Source of the DNA: Halorubrum persicum
Lineage (GTDB): Archaea; Halobacteriota; Halobacteria; Halobacteriales; Haloferacaceae
Assembly: GCF_002727125.1 (NCBI RefSeq)
Contig: NZ_NHOA01000031.1
Location: 1-56,120 of the forward strand
Reading direction: 5' to 3'
DNA: 56,120 nt
Notes under the pieces: generated by a model
Told to the model about the DNA's origin: nothing
Seen by the model: the letters and a program-made list of their open reading frames with translations, nothing else
Database searches by the model: none
Translations under genes and position numbers: made by a program
Shown: one piece after another, positions 35,037 through 43,166 of the stretch
Numbering within the stretch: the stretch's first letter is position 1
Layout of the letters: every line of letters starts with the position of its first letter

Positions 35037-36455
35037 ATGGGTCGTGACGGCGAGTCGACACCCCGTGTCGTGCGGTCGTTCGTCGAGGCAGTTCCGACCC
35101 CGACCGTAGCCTGCGATCCCGAAACGCACGCCATCAGGGCGACGAACACGCCGGCGACCGCGCTGCTCGGACAGGACCGCGGGACCCTGACGCTGATGGG
35201 GCTCTCGGACCTGGGCGAAGCAGACGAAACGACCGACGGCGAGCCGGTGTCCGCGGCGGTCGCCGACGCGGTCGACCGGGAGGGCGTCACCGAGTTCGAG
35301 TGGGAAATCGGCGGAGAGCGGGGACGCCGACGGCTCTCGCTGTCGCTTCACACGACGACGATCGCCGACGAGCGGTGGCTGATCGTCGGGCTGACCGACG
35401 TGACCGACCGCGTGGTCGCAGAGGCCGATCTCCGGTCGCAGCTGCGGATCGTCGACGCCATCGCCTCGACCGTGCCGACCGCGCTGTTCCAGTGTTCCGC
35501 GGACGGAACGCTCTCGCGATGGAACGCCCGGCTCGCCGACGACGCCGACCGCGGCGGCGAGGAGCTGTCGGGGACCGACCTGACGGCGCTGTTCGACGAC
35601 GAGACCCGCGGTGCCGTCGCCGAGGCGCTCCGGCGCGTGTACCGCGAGAACGAGCCGGCCGACTGCGAGGCGACGCTGCTGACGCGGGCCGGAGAGCGCG
35701 TTCCCTACCGGCTCGCGCTGGGGCCGATCGTCGACGGCGGCGAGGTCGTCGGCGCGGTCGGCGTCGGCGAGGACCGCACGGAGGCGTCGATCCGCGAGGA
35801 GCGGCTCGCCGCCCTGACGCGGGTGCTCCGACACAACTTCCGGAACGATCTCAACGTGGTGATCGGGTTCACCGAGCGGGCCCTCGAGAGCACCGACGAC
35901 CCGACGCGAGCGACGGAGCTCCAACGCGTCGTCGACACGGCCGAGCGCCTCCTCCGCGTCGGCGAGACCTCTCGGAGCGTCGAGCGGCTCCTCGCCGACC
36001 GCCCCGCGCCCGGTCCGATCGACCTCGCCGACGCGGTCGACGAGGCGCTGCTCTCGCTCTCGCCCGACCTCCGCAGGAGCGCGGACATCGAGGTCGACGT
36101 GCCGGATGGGATCACGGTGTCGGCGATCGGCTACCTCGCCGAGGCGATCGAAGAGCTCGTCGACAACGCGATCCGCCACAACGACGCCGAGCGCCCGCAG
36201 GTGGAGATCACGGCCGCCAAGCTTCCGAGCGAGTCGTGGGCGTCGCTCGTCGTCACCGACGACGGGCCGGGGATGCCGGCCGCCGAGCGCGCGGTGCTCA
36301 CCGGCGAGGAGACGCCGTTGGAGCACGCCAGCGGGCTCGGCCTCTGGTACGTCAACTGGATCGTCGGCACCGGAGGCGGCGGCTTCGACATCAGCGAGAG
36401 CAAGACCGGCGGGACGCGAGTCGAGATGGAGCTACAGACGCCGAACGGCGGGTGA
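35037..36455 (+). CDS. Cytoplasmic PAS-domain histidine kinase
   Basis: 472 residues and no membrane helix. Two PAS-like domains (about 10-120 and 135-260) lead to a HisKA-type dimerisation helix with the phospho-acceptor His in LTRVLRHNFRNDLNVVIGF, typical of haloarchaeal kinases. An HATPase domain follows with N-box EAIEELVDNAIRHN, G1 VVTDDGPGMP, and G2 ASGLGLWYVNWIV. It probably senses a soluble or redox signal and phosphorylates a response regulator located elsewhere; no receiver gene is adjacent. The PAS domains have no heme or LOV residues I can identify. Confidence 0.9.
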   Translation: MGRDGESTPRVVRSFVEAVPTPTVACDPETHAIRATNTPATALLGQDRGTLTLMGLSDLGEADETTDGEPVSAAVADAVDREGVTEFEWEIGGERGRRRLSLSLHTTTIADERWLIVGLTDVTDRVVAEADLRSQLRIVDAIASTVPTALFQCSADGTLSRWNARLADDADRGGEELSGTDLTALFDDETRGAVAEALRRVYRENEPADCEATLLTRAGERVPYRLALGPIVDGGEVVGAVGVGEDRTEASIREERLAALTRVLRHNFRNDLNVVIGFTERALESTDDPTRATELQRVVDTAERLLRVGETSRSVERLLADRPAPGPIDLADAVDEALLSLSPDLRRSADIEVDVPDGITVSAIGYLAEAIEELVDNAIRHNDAERPQVEITAAKLPSESWASLVVTDDGPGMPAAERAVLTGEETPLEHASGLGLWYVNWIVGTGGGGFDISESKTGGTRVEMELQTPNGG

Positions 36456-36485
36456 GGCGGAGAGCGGTCGGTCCGCCGGGCGGCG

Positions 36486-36866
36486 TCACTCGACGAGTCG
36501 GACCTCGTCGCCGACCGCGACCGCGTCGGCCGCGCCGGCCGGAAGCTCGATCACCGTGTCTGCGCGCCCGCGACCCAGCCCGACGAACGGGGCGAGCCGC
36601 TTCGTCGTCTGGACCTCGCCGTCGACGAGCCACAGCGCGTCGATCGCGAAGGGGACGAACAGCATGTGGAGCCACTGCGTGTCCGGAGCGTCGAAGGGGA
36701 ACACGAGCGCGTAGTCGTCCGGGATCGACCGCCGGAACATCAGCCCGCGGCCCTGTTCGAGCGTCGAGCGCGCCACGTCGACGTCGCTCGCGAGGAGCGA
36801 CGACGCGTCGTCGCCGTCCGGCGAATCGCCGTGGTCAGAGGAAGCGCGTCGATGGACGAGTCGCAC
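36486..36866 (-). CDS. DUF192 family protein
   Basis: 126 residues from a GTG at 36866 (MRLVHRRASSDHG). DUF192 motifs: ARSTLEQGRGLMFRRSIPDD, YALVFPF, WLHMLFVPFAIDALWLVDGE and the C-terminal TVIELPAGAADAV. The function of the family is unknown. A longer frame begins at a GTG at 36875, but the minus-strand TATA box at 36890-36897 sits 27-28 nt from 36866, so a leaderless GTG at 36866 is preferred. It converges on the histidine kinase gene. Confidence 0.82.
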   Translation of the reverse strand: MRLVHRRASSDHGDSPDGDDASSLLASDVDVARSTLEQGRGLMFRRSIPDDYALVFPFDAPDTQWLHMLFVPFAIDALWLVDGEVQTTKRLAPFVGLGRGRADTVIELPAGAADAVAVGDEVRLVE

Positions 36867-36889
36867 GCCGGACACGTGGCGGGCGGCGG

Positions 36890-36897
36890 ATAAATAG
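36890..36897 (-). promoter_or_regulatory. TATA box of the DUF192 gene
   Basis: The minus strand reads TATTTAT here, centred 27 nt from the GTG at 36866. It decides between two GTG candidates nine bases apart. Confidence 0.55.
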
Positions 36898-36959
36898 CCT
36901 CGCGATCGGGCGGCGGGACCGACGGTGCGCGGTCGGAATCGGTTCCGGGCGACCCGCGA

Positions 36960-37214
36960 CTAGCTCGCGTCGCCGTACGTCTCGTCGAGGTACTCGACGA
37001 TGTCGTCGCTCTCGGACATCCCCTCGATCCCGTTGGCCTCGTCGACGAGGACGGGAACGCCGGTCTGTCCGCTGATCTCCTCCACCTCGGTGCGCTCGCC
37101 GTGCGAGCGCGGCACCAACACCGACTCGTACTCCAGCCCGAGTTCGGAGAGTTTGGTCTTCACTTTCGTGCAGTACGGGCAGCCTTCCAGTTCGTAGAGC
37201 GTCAGATCCGTCAT
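36960..37214 (-). CDS. Glutaredoxin-like protein with CPYC active site
   Basis: 84 residues from ATG 37214 (MTDLTLYELEGCPYCTKVKT). The thioredoxin fold has CPYC at 12-15, the cis-proline segment TGVPVLVDE and the GMSESDDIVEYLDE helix. It is the length of a single glutaredoxin or the N-terminal domain of glutathione S-transferase. Haloarchaea use gamma-glutamylcysteine rather than glutathione, so the reductant is probably that thiol or a thioredoxin reductase; this is inference. The long open frame upstream is not glutaredoxin sequence. Confidence 0.9.
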   Translation of the reverse strand: MTDLTLYELEGCPYCTKVKTKLSELGLEYESVLVPRSHGERTEVEEISGQTGVPVLVDEANGIEGMSESDDIVEYLDETYGDAS

Positions 37215-37298
37215 CGGTTCCCCATACGGTACAGACCCGTAAAGAAGTACGGTGGGCGGTGCACGCCGCGCGCACGGGCGGTGAGAGAGACGGGAAAG

Positions 37299-37354
37299 CG
37301 GGCGGTTGGAAGCAGACGATTGGAAGCGGGCGATCGGATACGAGTGATTCGGGG
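37299..37354. repeat. Degenerate 14-bp tandem repeats
   Basis: Units CGGGCGGTTGGAAG (37299), CAGACGATTGGAAG (37313), CGGGCGATCGGATA (37327) and CGAGTGATTCGGGG (37341) follow with no gaps. They lie in the gap between the glutaredoxin start and the 3' end of the purine-permease gene. Copies one and two differ at three positions; the later copies are weaker. Confidence 0.55.
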
Positions 37355-37402
37355 CGACCGGACGCAAACGCCGGACCCGGATCGGACGGACGACGCCCGG
37401 TC

Positions 37403-38782
37403 TCAGAGGATGATGCCGCGCGTCTGCAGCACGTAGTAGACCACGAGCAGCGCCGCGATGACGTACTGGCCGAGCGCGACCTCGTCGTACTCGCCGACCG
37501 CGACCTTGATCAGCGGGTAGGCGACGATGCCGGCAGCGAGTCCGTCGGCGATCGAGTAGGCGAACGGCATCACGGTGACCGTGAGACCCGCGGAGACCGC
37601 CCACGCGGGGTCGTCCCAGTCGACCTCGACGAGCCCCCGAAGCATCATGATCCCGACGACGATCAGCGCGATGAAGGAGGCGTACTCGGGGATCGCGGCG
37701 ACGACGGGGATCACGGCGAGCGACGCGAGGAAGAGCGCGGCGACGACCAGCGCGGTGAGCCCGGTGCGACCGCCCTCCTCGACGCCCGCGGACGACTCGA
37801 TGAACGTCGTCACCGTCGAGGTGCCGACCATCGCGCCGAAGGTGGTCCCGACCGCGTCGGCCATCAGCGGCCTGTCCATGTCGGGCAGGTCGCCGTCCTC
37901 ATCGAGGAAGTCGCCGAACTGTGAGATGCCGATGAGCGTCCCCGCGGTATCGAAGAAGTCGACGAAGAAGAACGTGAACACGACCAGCACGAACGTGAGC
38001 GGGTCGATGTCGGCCAGCCCGTCGACGAACGCGCCCGCGAGCGGCGTGATGTCGTACTGCGCCGACGGCAGCGTCTCCGGCGTGACCGTCCCGCGGGCGA
38101 AGACGCCGCCGAGGGTGAGCGCCCAGCCGGCGATCGCGGTCGTCGCGATGCCGATGACGATGGCGCCCGTGATGTCGCGCGCCCACAGCACGAACGTCAA
38201 CACCAGCCCCATGATCCCGAGGATCGCCCACGGGTTCGCGAAGACGCCGCCGAGCGTGACCAGCGTCGTGTCGTCCGGCACGACGATCTGGAGCTCCTGA
38301 AGCCCGATGAAAAGCAGGAACAGCCCGATGCCCGCGCCGACCGAGCGCTTCACCGGCTCCGGGAACAGCCGGATGACGTACTCGCGCGCGCCAACCAGGG
38401 TCAGGAGTATGAACAGGACTCCCTCGACGAAGACGGCGGCCAGCGCGGTCTGCCACGGGACGCCGAGCCCATCCACAACCGTGTACGCGAAGAAGGCGTT
38501 GAGGCCGAGCCCGGGCGCGAGCCCGAACGGCCGGTTCGCGTACAGTGCCATCACCGCCGTCGCCACCGCCGCCGAGAGGACGGTCGCGATGGCGATCATC
38601 TGGACCACCTCGAAGAAGTCGTACCCGGGTATCTGGATCGCGTCGGCCAAGATGAACGGGTTCACGGCGATGATATACGACATCGCGAGGAACGTCGTGA
38701 GTCCGGCGACCAGTTCGGTGCGGACGTCTGACCCGTGCGCCTCCACGTCGAACCGCGCGGCCAGCGTGTCTGAAAGCCCCAT
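37403..38782 (-). CDS. NCS2-family purine (AzgA-type) permease
   Basis: 459 residues with about 12-14 membrane helices. Family motifs of the AzgA branch of nucleobase permeases are present: TFLAMSYIIAVNPFILADA, LGLNAFFAYTVV, RLFPEPVKRSVGAGIGLFL, FFFVDFFDTAGTLIGI and GTSTVTTFIESSAGVEEGGR. It probably imports adenine, guanine or hypoxanthine with a proton. The neighbouring upstream gene on the same strand is a PRTase-fold regulator, which fits purine salvage control. A CCTTATCAC box on the coding strand is about 33 nt before the ATG. Confidence 0.92.
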   Translation of the reverse strand: MGLSDTLAARFDVEAHGSDVRTELVAGLTTFLAMSYIIAVNPFILADAIQIPGYDFFEVVQMIAIATVLSAAVATAVMALYANRPFGLAPGLGLNAFFAYTVVDGLGVPWQTALAAVFVEGVLFILLTLVGAREYVIRLFPEPVKRSVGAGIGLFLLFIGLQELQIVVPDDTTLVTLGGVFANPWAILGIMGLVLTFVLWARDITGAIVIGIATTAIAGWALTLGGVFARGTVTPETLPSAQYDITPLAGAFVDGLADIDPLTFVLVVFTFFFVDFFDTAGTLIGISQFGDFLDEDGDLPDMDRPLMADAVGTTFGAMVGTSTVTTFIESSAGVEEGGRTGLTALVVAALFLASLAVIPVVAAIPEYASFIALIVVGIMMLRGLVEVDWDDPAWAVSAGLTVTVMPFAYSIADGLAAGIVAYPLIKVAVGEYDEVALGQYVIAALLVVYYVLQTRGIIL

Positions 38783-38908
38783 TGAACGGGTGGAGATTCC
38801 CCCGGATCGGGTGATAAGGCTTGCTGAACGCCGCGCTCAGTAATACATGAATACGGATCGAAATGGGGTGATTTCCTGTCTATCTCCGAATAGTATGCGC
38901 GAACGTGG

Positions 38909-39622
38909 CTACTCGAACGTCGTCAGCGCGCCGACCGGCGCGTCGGTGATCGCTCGCGCGCGGTCCATCCCCTCGTCGCCGACCGCGATGAGCGCGAACA
39001 CGCCGGTGACGTCGGCGTCGCCTTGGAGCGCGATGTCGAGGAGGAGTTCTTGAGTCTCGCCCGAGCGGATCAGGTCGTCGACGACCAGCACCGTGTCGCC
39101 GGCGTCGATCGCGCTCGCGGGGAGGTAGTAGGTGAGTTCGATGCCCGAGGCCAGCCGCTGGCGCGACTCGATGAACTCCTCGACGGCGGTCTCCTTCGAC
39201 TTCTTGGCGTACGCGAGCCGGGCGTCGAAGAAGGAGGCCATCGCCGCCCCGAGCGTGATCCCGTCCGTGGCCGCGGTGAGCACCACGTCCGGCGACTCGA
39301 ACTCGAACGTCTCCGCGGCGACCGGCGCCACCAGGTCGAGGAACGACTGGTCGAAGACGACGCCGGAGTTGTCGACGTACCCCTCGTCGTCGAACTCGAC
39401 GCGGGCGAGGAGCTCGTCGGCGAGCGCCTCGCGGCCGACCGCCTCGACGACCTCGCTCGCGCGGTCCGTGCCGGGGAGGACGTGACCGTTGACGTACCTG
39501 TTCAGGTCGCCCGCGGGCAGCCCGGTGACCTCGGACAGCTCCTCGTAGGTTCGCGTCTCCTTCAGCATCCGCAACACGGCGACCGCCTGCAGCTGGAGGG
39601 CCGCCTTCTCAGCTCGGTTCAT
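38909..39622 (-). CDS. gfcR: HTH plus phosphoribosyltransferase-fold regulator (GfcR/PyrE-like)
   Basis: 237 residues from ATG 39622 (MNRAEKAALQLQAVAVLRML). Residues 15-60 form an HTH (RTYEELSEVTGLPAGDLNRY, then VNGHVLPGTDRA). Residues 75-235 are a type I PRTase fold with the PRPP loop TVLVVDDLIRSGET at 177-190. HTH-PRTase fusions of this kind in haloarchaea are called GfcR for a sugar-catabolism regulator in Haloferax, and others resemble PurR-type purine regulators. The purine permease next to it suggests a purine or PRPP signal here. The symbol is given for the family, not a demonstrated sugar role. Confidence 0.85.
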   Translation of the reverse strand: MNRAEKAALQLQAVAVLRMLKETRTYEELSEVTGLPAGDLNRYVNGHVLPGTDRASEVVEAVGREALADELLARVEFDDEGYVDNSGVVFDQSFLDLVAPVAAETFEFESPDVVLTAATDGITLGAAMASFFDARLAYAKKSKETAVEEFIESRQRLASGIELTYYLPASAIDAGDTVLVVDDLIRSGETQELLLDIALQGDADVTGVFALIAVGDEGMDRARAITDAPVGALTTFE

Positions 39623-39645
39623 GTAGATGATCGTGATCGCACAAG

Positions 39646-39652
39646 TATGAAT
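39646..39652 (-). promoter_or_regulatory. TATA box of the PRTase-fold regulator
   Basis: The minus strand reads ATTCATA, centred about 27 nt before the ATG at 39622. A leaderless transcript is predicted. Confidence 0.5.
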
Positions 39653-39729
39653 ACGTCGAAGTCCACGGACGGAGGGATCGCCACGAACGTGGGTCTCGGT
39701 GCGACCGGCTCGCTCCGCGACGGACGGCG

Positions 39730-40185
39730 CTACTCCGCCGGGTCGCGGAAGAAGAGGGCAGGGTCGTCGACGGCGAACTCGACCCGGTCGCGGTCGTCGA
39801 GCGGGCGGAGTCGGAGCGTCAGCTGCCCCGCGTCGGCCGCGGCCGCTTCGAGCGCGTCCTCGTCCGAGTCGAGGACGTACGTCGGGAGGCAAACGGCGAT
39901 CTCCGCCGTCGCGTCCTCCGCGACAACCAGCCGGTAGCTGACCGTCTCGCCCGCCGCCGCGTACACGCGGACCGATCCGATCGCCGCCTCGGAGAGCAGC
40001 TCGTTGACCTCGTCGAACTCCGATCCCGGCAACAACACGTGGAGCCGCGCCTCGTCGGCGATCGGGTTCACGTCGCCGGGGTGGAGCGCGAGCGCCTCCC
40101 ACCCGCGGTCGCGGTACTCCGCCGCGGTCGCCTCGGTGTCGTCGAACACGCGCTGCCACCGCTCGCCGAGGTCGGCTCTGCTCAT
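39730..40185 (-). CDS. Haloarchaeal conserved protein (DUF7529-like), unknown function
   Basis: 151 residues from ATG 40185 (MSRADLGERWQRVFDDTEAT). A helical N-terminus is followed by beta-rich segments (ADEARLHVLLPGSEF, VRVYAAAGETVSYRLVVAED, EIAVCLPTYVL) and a final strand-loop (LTLRLRPLDDRDRVEFAVDD). I recognise it as a haloarchaea-restricted protein and recall the family number only loosely. The longer upstream frame starts with a basic segment that is not halophile-like. It lies upstream of the PRTase-fold regulator on the same strand, 107 nt away. Confidence 0.7.
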   Translation of the reverse strand: MSRADLGERWQRVFDDTEATAAEYRDRGWEALALHPGDVNPIADEARLHVLLPGSEFDEVNELLSEAAIGSVRVYAAAGETVSYRLVVAEDATAEIAVCLPTYVLDSDEDALEAAAADAGQLTLRLRPLDDRDRVEFAVDDPALFFRDPAE

Positions 40186-40309
40186 AGGGAGGGAGCGACG
40201 CCGCTGGAAATTAAACCTTCCCGCCTCGGCGCGCGGGTCGATCGGCACGCGAATCGACCGAATGCGCGGCGCTGACACCGGCGATAACCGTGCTACGTGA
40301 CCACAGATC

Positions 40310-40316
40310 TTATATC
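40310..40316 (+). promoter_or_regulatory. TATA box of the dipeptide ABC operon
   Basis: TTATATC is centred 26 nt before the ATG at 40339. It is the only evident promoter for the five-gene transporter operon. Confidence 0.6.
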
Positions 40317-40338
40317 CCCCGATAGTATTGAACTGCCT

Positions 40339-41997
40339 ATGTCACGCGACGACTCGGACGTGAACCGTCGGACGTATCTCACGTACGTCGGAGGCACTGC
40401 GGCCGCCGTCGGACTCGCCGGCTGTTCGGGCGACGGCGGCGACGGTTCTGACGGGGGCGACGGGAGCGACGGCGGCGACGGCGGCGACGGTTCTGACGGG
40501 GGCGACGGTTCCGACGGCGAGGACGGGGAACAGCTCCCGGAGCCGGAGACCCGCGAGGAGCACCTCCAGCGCGCGAACCTCCGGCTCAACCAGCGCGCGC
40601 CGTGGGTCTTCCTCAACCGCCAGTACAGCGTGTACGGCATCGCGAGCCGGCTCGACTGGACCGCCCGCCGCGACGAGCGGATCGAGGCGCAGGCCATCTC
40701 GGTGACCGAGGGCGAGCCGTCGGTCACGATCACCCAGTCGTCGATGGACTCGGGGCTCGACCCCCACGACCACCGCGAGACGCCGACCGACAACATCGTC
40801 GTGCAGGCTCACGACGGTGTGCTCGGCCGCAACGCCGACGGCGACATCATCGAGGGGCTCGCGACCGACTACGAGCGGCTCGAAGAGGGCCGGGTCCGGT
40901 TCGAGATCCGCGACGGCGTCACCTTCCACAACGGCGACGAGCTCCAGCCGTCGGACATCGCCTACAGCGTCAACCGGGTCGTCGACTCCGAGGTCGGGAT
41001 CGAGAGCCCGCAGAGCGACCAGCTCGCCGGCGTCACGGGCGCCGAGGTCGTCGACGGCGGCGTCGAGGTGACCTCAGACGGGGTCAACCCGATCGTGTTC
41101 TCGCTGTTCGCCTCGTACTGTAAGGTCGTCCAGCAGGACTGGATCGAGTCGCGCGACTCCTCGGAGATCAACTCCGACATGAACGGGACGGGCCCGTTCC
41201 AGGTCGTCGAGTACGAACAGGACGTGGAGATCGTCTACGAGCCCTACGAGGACTACTGGGGCGACGCGCCGGAGATCGAGGAGCTGACGATCCGCGCGGC
41301 CAGCGAGTCGAGCACGCGCGTCTCGCAGCTGCTCGCCGGCGAGACGGACCTCATCGTCAACGTGCCGCCCCAAGAGGTGAGCCGCGTCCGCGACGAGGAC
41401 ACCACGGAGGTCACGGCGGTGCCGAGCACCCGCGTCATCTTCAACGCGATGCGGTACGACGTGGAGCCCTTCTCCAGCCCGGAGTTCCGGCAGGCGATGA
41501 ACTACGCCATCGATCTCAACAGCATCATCGAGAGCATCCTGCAGGGGTTCGCCGACCCGACCGGCCAACCCACCCTCGAGGGGTTCGTCGGCGACAACCA
41601 AGACGTCGAGCCGTACCCGCAGGACGTCGAGCAGGCCGAACAGCTCGTCGAGGACTCCGGCCACGCCGGCGCCGAGATCACGCTCGAGACGCCCGTGGGC
41701 CGGTACCTCCGCGACGTGGAGATCGCGCAGGCCGTCGCCAGCCAGATCAACGAGCTCTCCAACGTCTCCTGTGAGGTCGAGCAGCGCGACTTCGCCTCGC
41801 TCGCGGGCGAGGTGACGAGCGGTAACATCGAGGATATGCCGCACTTCTACCTCCTCGGCTGGGGGAACACCACCTTCGACGCCAGCCAGACGATCATCCC
41901 GCTGCTCACCTCCGACGGAGCGCTCTCCAGCTACCGGGAAGACGAGGAGGTCGACGAGCTGATGGCCGACTCCCAAAACCTCCCGGGCGGAAACTAA
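40339..41997 (+). CDS. dppA: Dipeptide/oligopeptide-binding lipoprotein with permuted domain order
   Basis: 552 residues, SBP_bac_5 family. NRRTYLTYVGG is a Tat signal and LAGC at 26-29 a lipobox; a Gly/Asp/Ser linker fills 31-63. Residues 69-121 (TREEHLQRANLRLNQRAPWV, then FLNRQYSVYGIASRLDW) look like the C-terminal tail of this family, where other members read R..ly..aq..l...aP.. and end the protein. The normal beginning follows at about 127 (SVTITQSSMDSGLDPHDHRE) and the protein ends at YREDEEVDELMADSQNL, just where that tail should start. The order is thus circularly permuted. It should bind peptides outside the membrane and deliver them to the two permeases encoded next. A TTATATC box precedes the ATG. 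Confidence 0.88.
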   Translation: MSRDDSDVNRRTYLTYVGGTAAAVGLAGCSGDGGDGSDGGDGSDGGDGGDGSDGGDGSDGEDGEQLPEPETREEHLQRANLRLNQRAPWVFLNRQYSVYGIASRLDWTARRDERIEAQAISVTEGEPSVTITQSSMDSGLDPHDHRETPTDNIVVQAHDGVLGRNADGDIIEGLATDYERLEEGRVRFEIRDGVTFHNGDELQPSDIAYSVNRVVDSEVGIESPQSDQLAGVTGAEVVDGGVEVTSDGVNPIVFSLFASYCKVVQQDWIESRDSSEINSDMNGTGPFQVVEYEQDVEIVYEPYEDYWGDAPEIEELTIRAASESSTRVSQLLAGETDLIVNVPPQEVSRVRDEDTTEVTAVPSTRVIFNAMRYDVEPFSSPEFRQAMNYAIDLNSIIESILQGFADPTGQPTLEGFVGDNQDVEPYPQDVEQAEQLVEDSGHAGAEITLETPVGRYLRDVEIAQAVASQINELSNVSCEVEQRDFASLAGEVTSGNIEDMPHFYLLGWGNTTFDASQTIIPLLTSDGALSSYREDEEVDELMADSQNLPGGN

Positions 41998-42003
41998 GGC
42001 CCG

Positions 42004-43023
42004 ATGGCGCTGGGACGGTTCCTCCTGAAACGCGGGATCCAAGGCGTGCTGGTCGTGTGGGGGGTCGTGACCGCGGTGTTCCTGCTGCGGTTCATCACCC
42101 CGGGCAACCCGGTGACGTTCGTCGCGCCGCTGGACGCGGGCCAAGAGCTTCGCGCCCAGATAGCCGCGGAGTTAGGTCTCGATCAGCCGCTGTACGTCCA
42201 GTACGCCGACTACATCGTCGGGCTGCTGCAGGGAGATATGGGCTACTCGTACCTCCGCGGGACGGAGGCGAGCACGATCGTGCTCGCCCGCGTGCCGGCG
42301 ACGGTCGAGCTGGCGGTCGCGGCGACCGTCGTCGCGATCGTGATCGCGATCCCGCTGGGCGTCATCAGCGCGACGCGGCGGCGCGAGCCCGCCGACTACG
42401 GGGCGACCCTGTTCTCGCTGGTCGGGATCTCGACGCCGAACTTCTGGCTCGGGATCATGCTCATCCTGGTGTTGTCGGTGCAGTTCGACCTGTTCCCGAC
42501 GAGCCGGCGGCCGATCGGCCTCTTCGAGACGGTCACGTTCCTCGTCACGGTCGACAACGGGATCGCCGCCCCGATGAACGTCGGCGCGTTCCTCGCCGGG
42601 CTGCGGACGTGGCTGTGGCACATCGCGCTCCCGGCCGTGACGCTCGGGACGTACTTCACCGCGCTCGTCACCCGGCTCACGCGGAGCGGGATGATCGAGG
42701 AGCTCGGACAGCCGTACGTGCGCGCGGCGCGGGCGAAGGGGCTTCCGGAGTCGCTGATCCAGTACAAGCACGCGCTCCAGAACACCCTCATCCCGATCGT
42801 CACCGTGTTGGGACTCCAGTTGGGGACCCTGATCGGCGGCGCCGTGATCACGGAGGCCGTGTTCTCGTGGCCCGGGCTCGGCACGCTCGTCATCGACTCG
42901 ATCAACGTGCGCGACTGGCCGCTGATCCAGGGGTCGCTGATCGTGATCGGGACCGGGTTCGTGCTGATCAACATCTTCGTCGACGCGCTGTACGCGTACC
43001 TCAATCCGCGGGTGGTCCACTGA
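42004..43023 (+). CDS. dppB: Dipeptide/oligopeptide ABC transporter permease (DppB type)
   Basis: 339 residues with six membrane helices. N-terminal signature (LLKRGIQGVLVVWGVVTAVF) and DppB features PVTFVAPLDAG and QYADYIVGLLQGDMGYSY. The EAA motif that contacts the ATPases is YVRAARAKGLPESLIQYKHA. It starts 6 nt after the binding-protein gene and ends at a TGATG junction with a small overlapping frame. It forms the membrane channel with the DppC-type subunit. Confidence 0.94.
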   Translation: MALGRFLLKRGIQGVLVVWGVVTAVFLLRFITPGNPVTFVAPLDAGQELRAQIAAELGLDQPLYVQYADYIVGLLQGDMGYSYLRGTEASTIVLARVPATVELAVAATVVAIVIAIPLGVISATRRREPADYGATLFSLVGISTPNFWLGIMLILVLSVQFDLFPTSRRPIGLFETVTFLVTVDNGIAAPMNVGAFLAGLRTWLWHIALPAVTLGTYFTALVTRLTRSGMIEELGQPYVRAARAKGLPESLIQYKHALQNTLIPIVTVLGLQLGTLIGGAVITEAVFSWPGLGTLVIDSINVRDWPLIQGSLIVIGTGFVLINIFVDALYAYLNPRVVH

Positions 43024-43166
43024 TGATGAACCGAAACTGCTCCGCTCGCTCACGTGGTGTCGAGTGTCGTCCGATCGGCGTCGGGTGCCGGCCGATCGAG
43101 GTCGCACGCGGGGAGTCCCCCCGACGTGAGCCCCCGACGATCGCTCCCGAGGTGAGCGTCCGATGA
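43023..43166 (+). CDS. Possible 47-residue coupled ORF between dppB and dppC
   Basis: The frame opens at an ATG inside the dppB stop (TGATG, 43023) and closes with a TGA overlapping the dppC start (ATGA, 43163-43166), so it exactly spans the 139-nt gap by overlaps at both ends. The peptide begins MMNRNCSARSRGVECRPIGV and has three Cys in a basic context, unlike the acidic proteome. It may be a coupling peptide that carries ribosomes to dppC, or chance in GC-rich DNA. An in-frame second ATG lies at 43026. Confidence 0.3.
   Translation: MMNRNCSARSRGVECRPIGVGCRPIEVARGESPRREPPTIAPEVSVR

Noticed and set aside
40429-40527. GGCGACGG-type repeats as a CRISPR or regulatory array
   Set aside because: They encode the Gly/Asp/Ser linker of a lipoprotein and are in frame throughout, so they are explained by protein composition.
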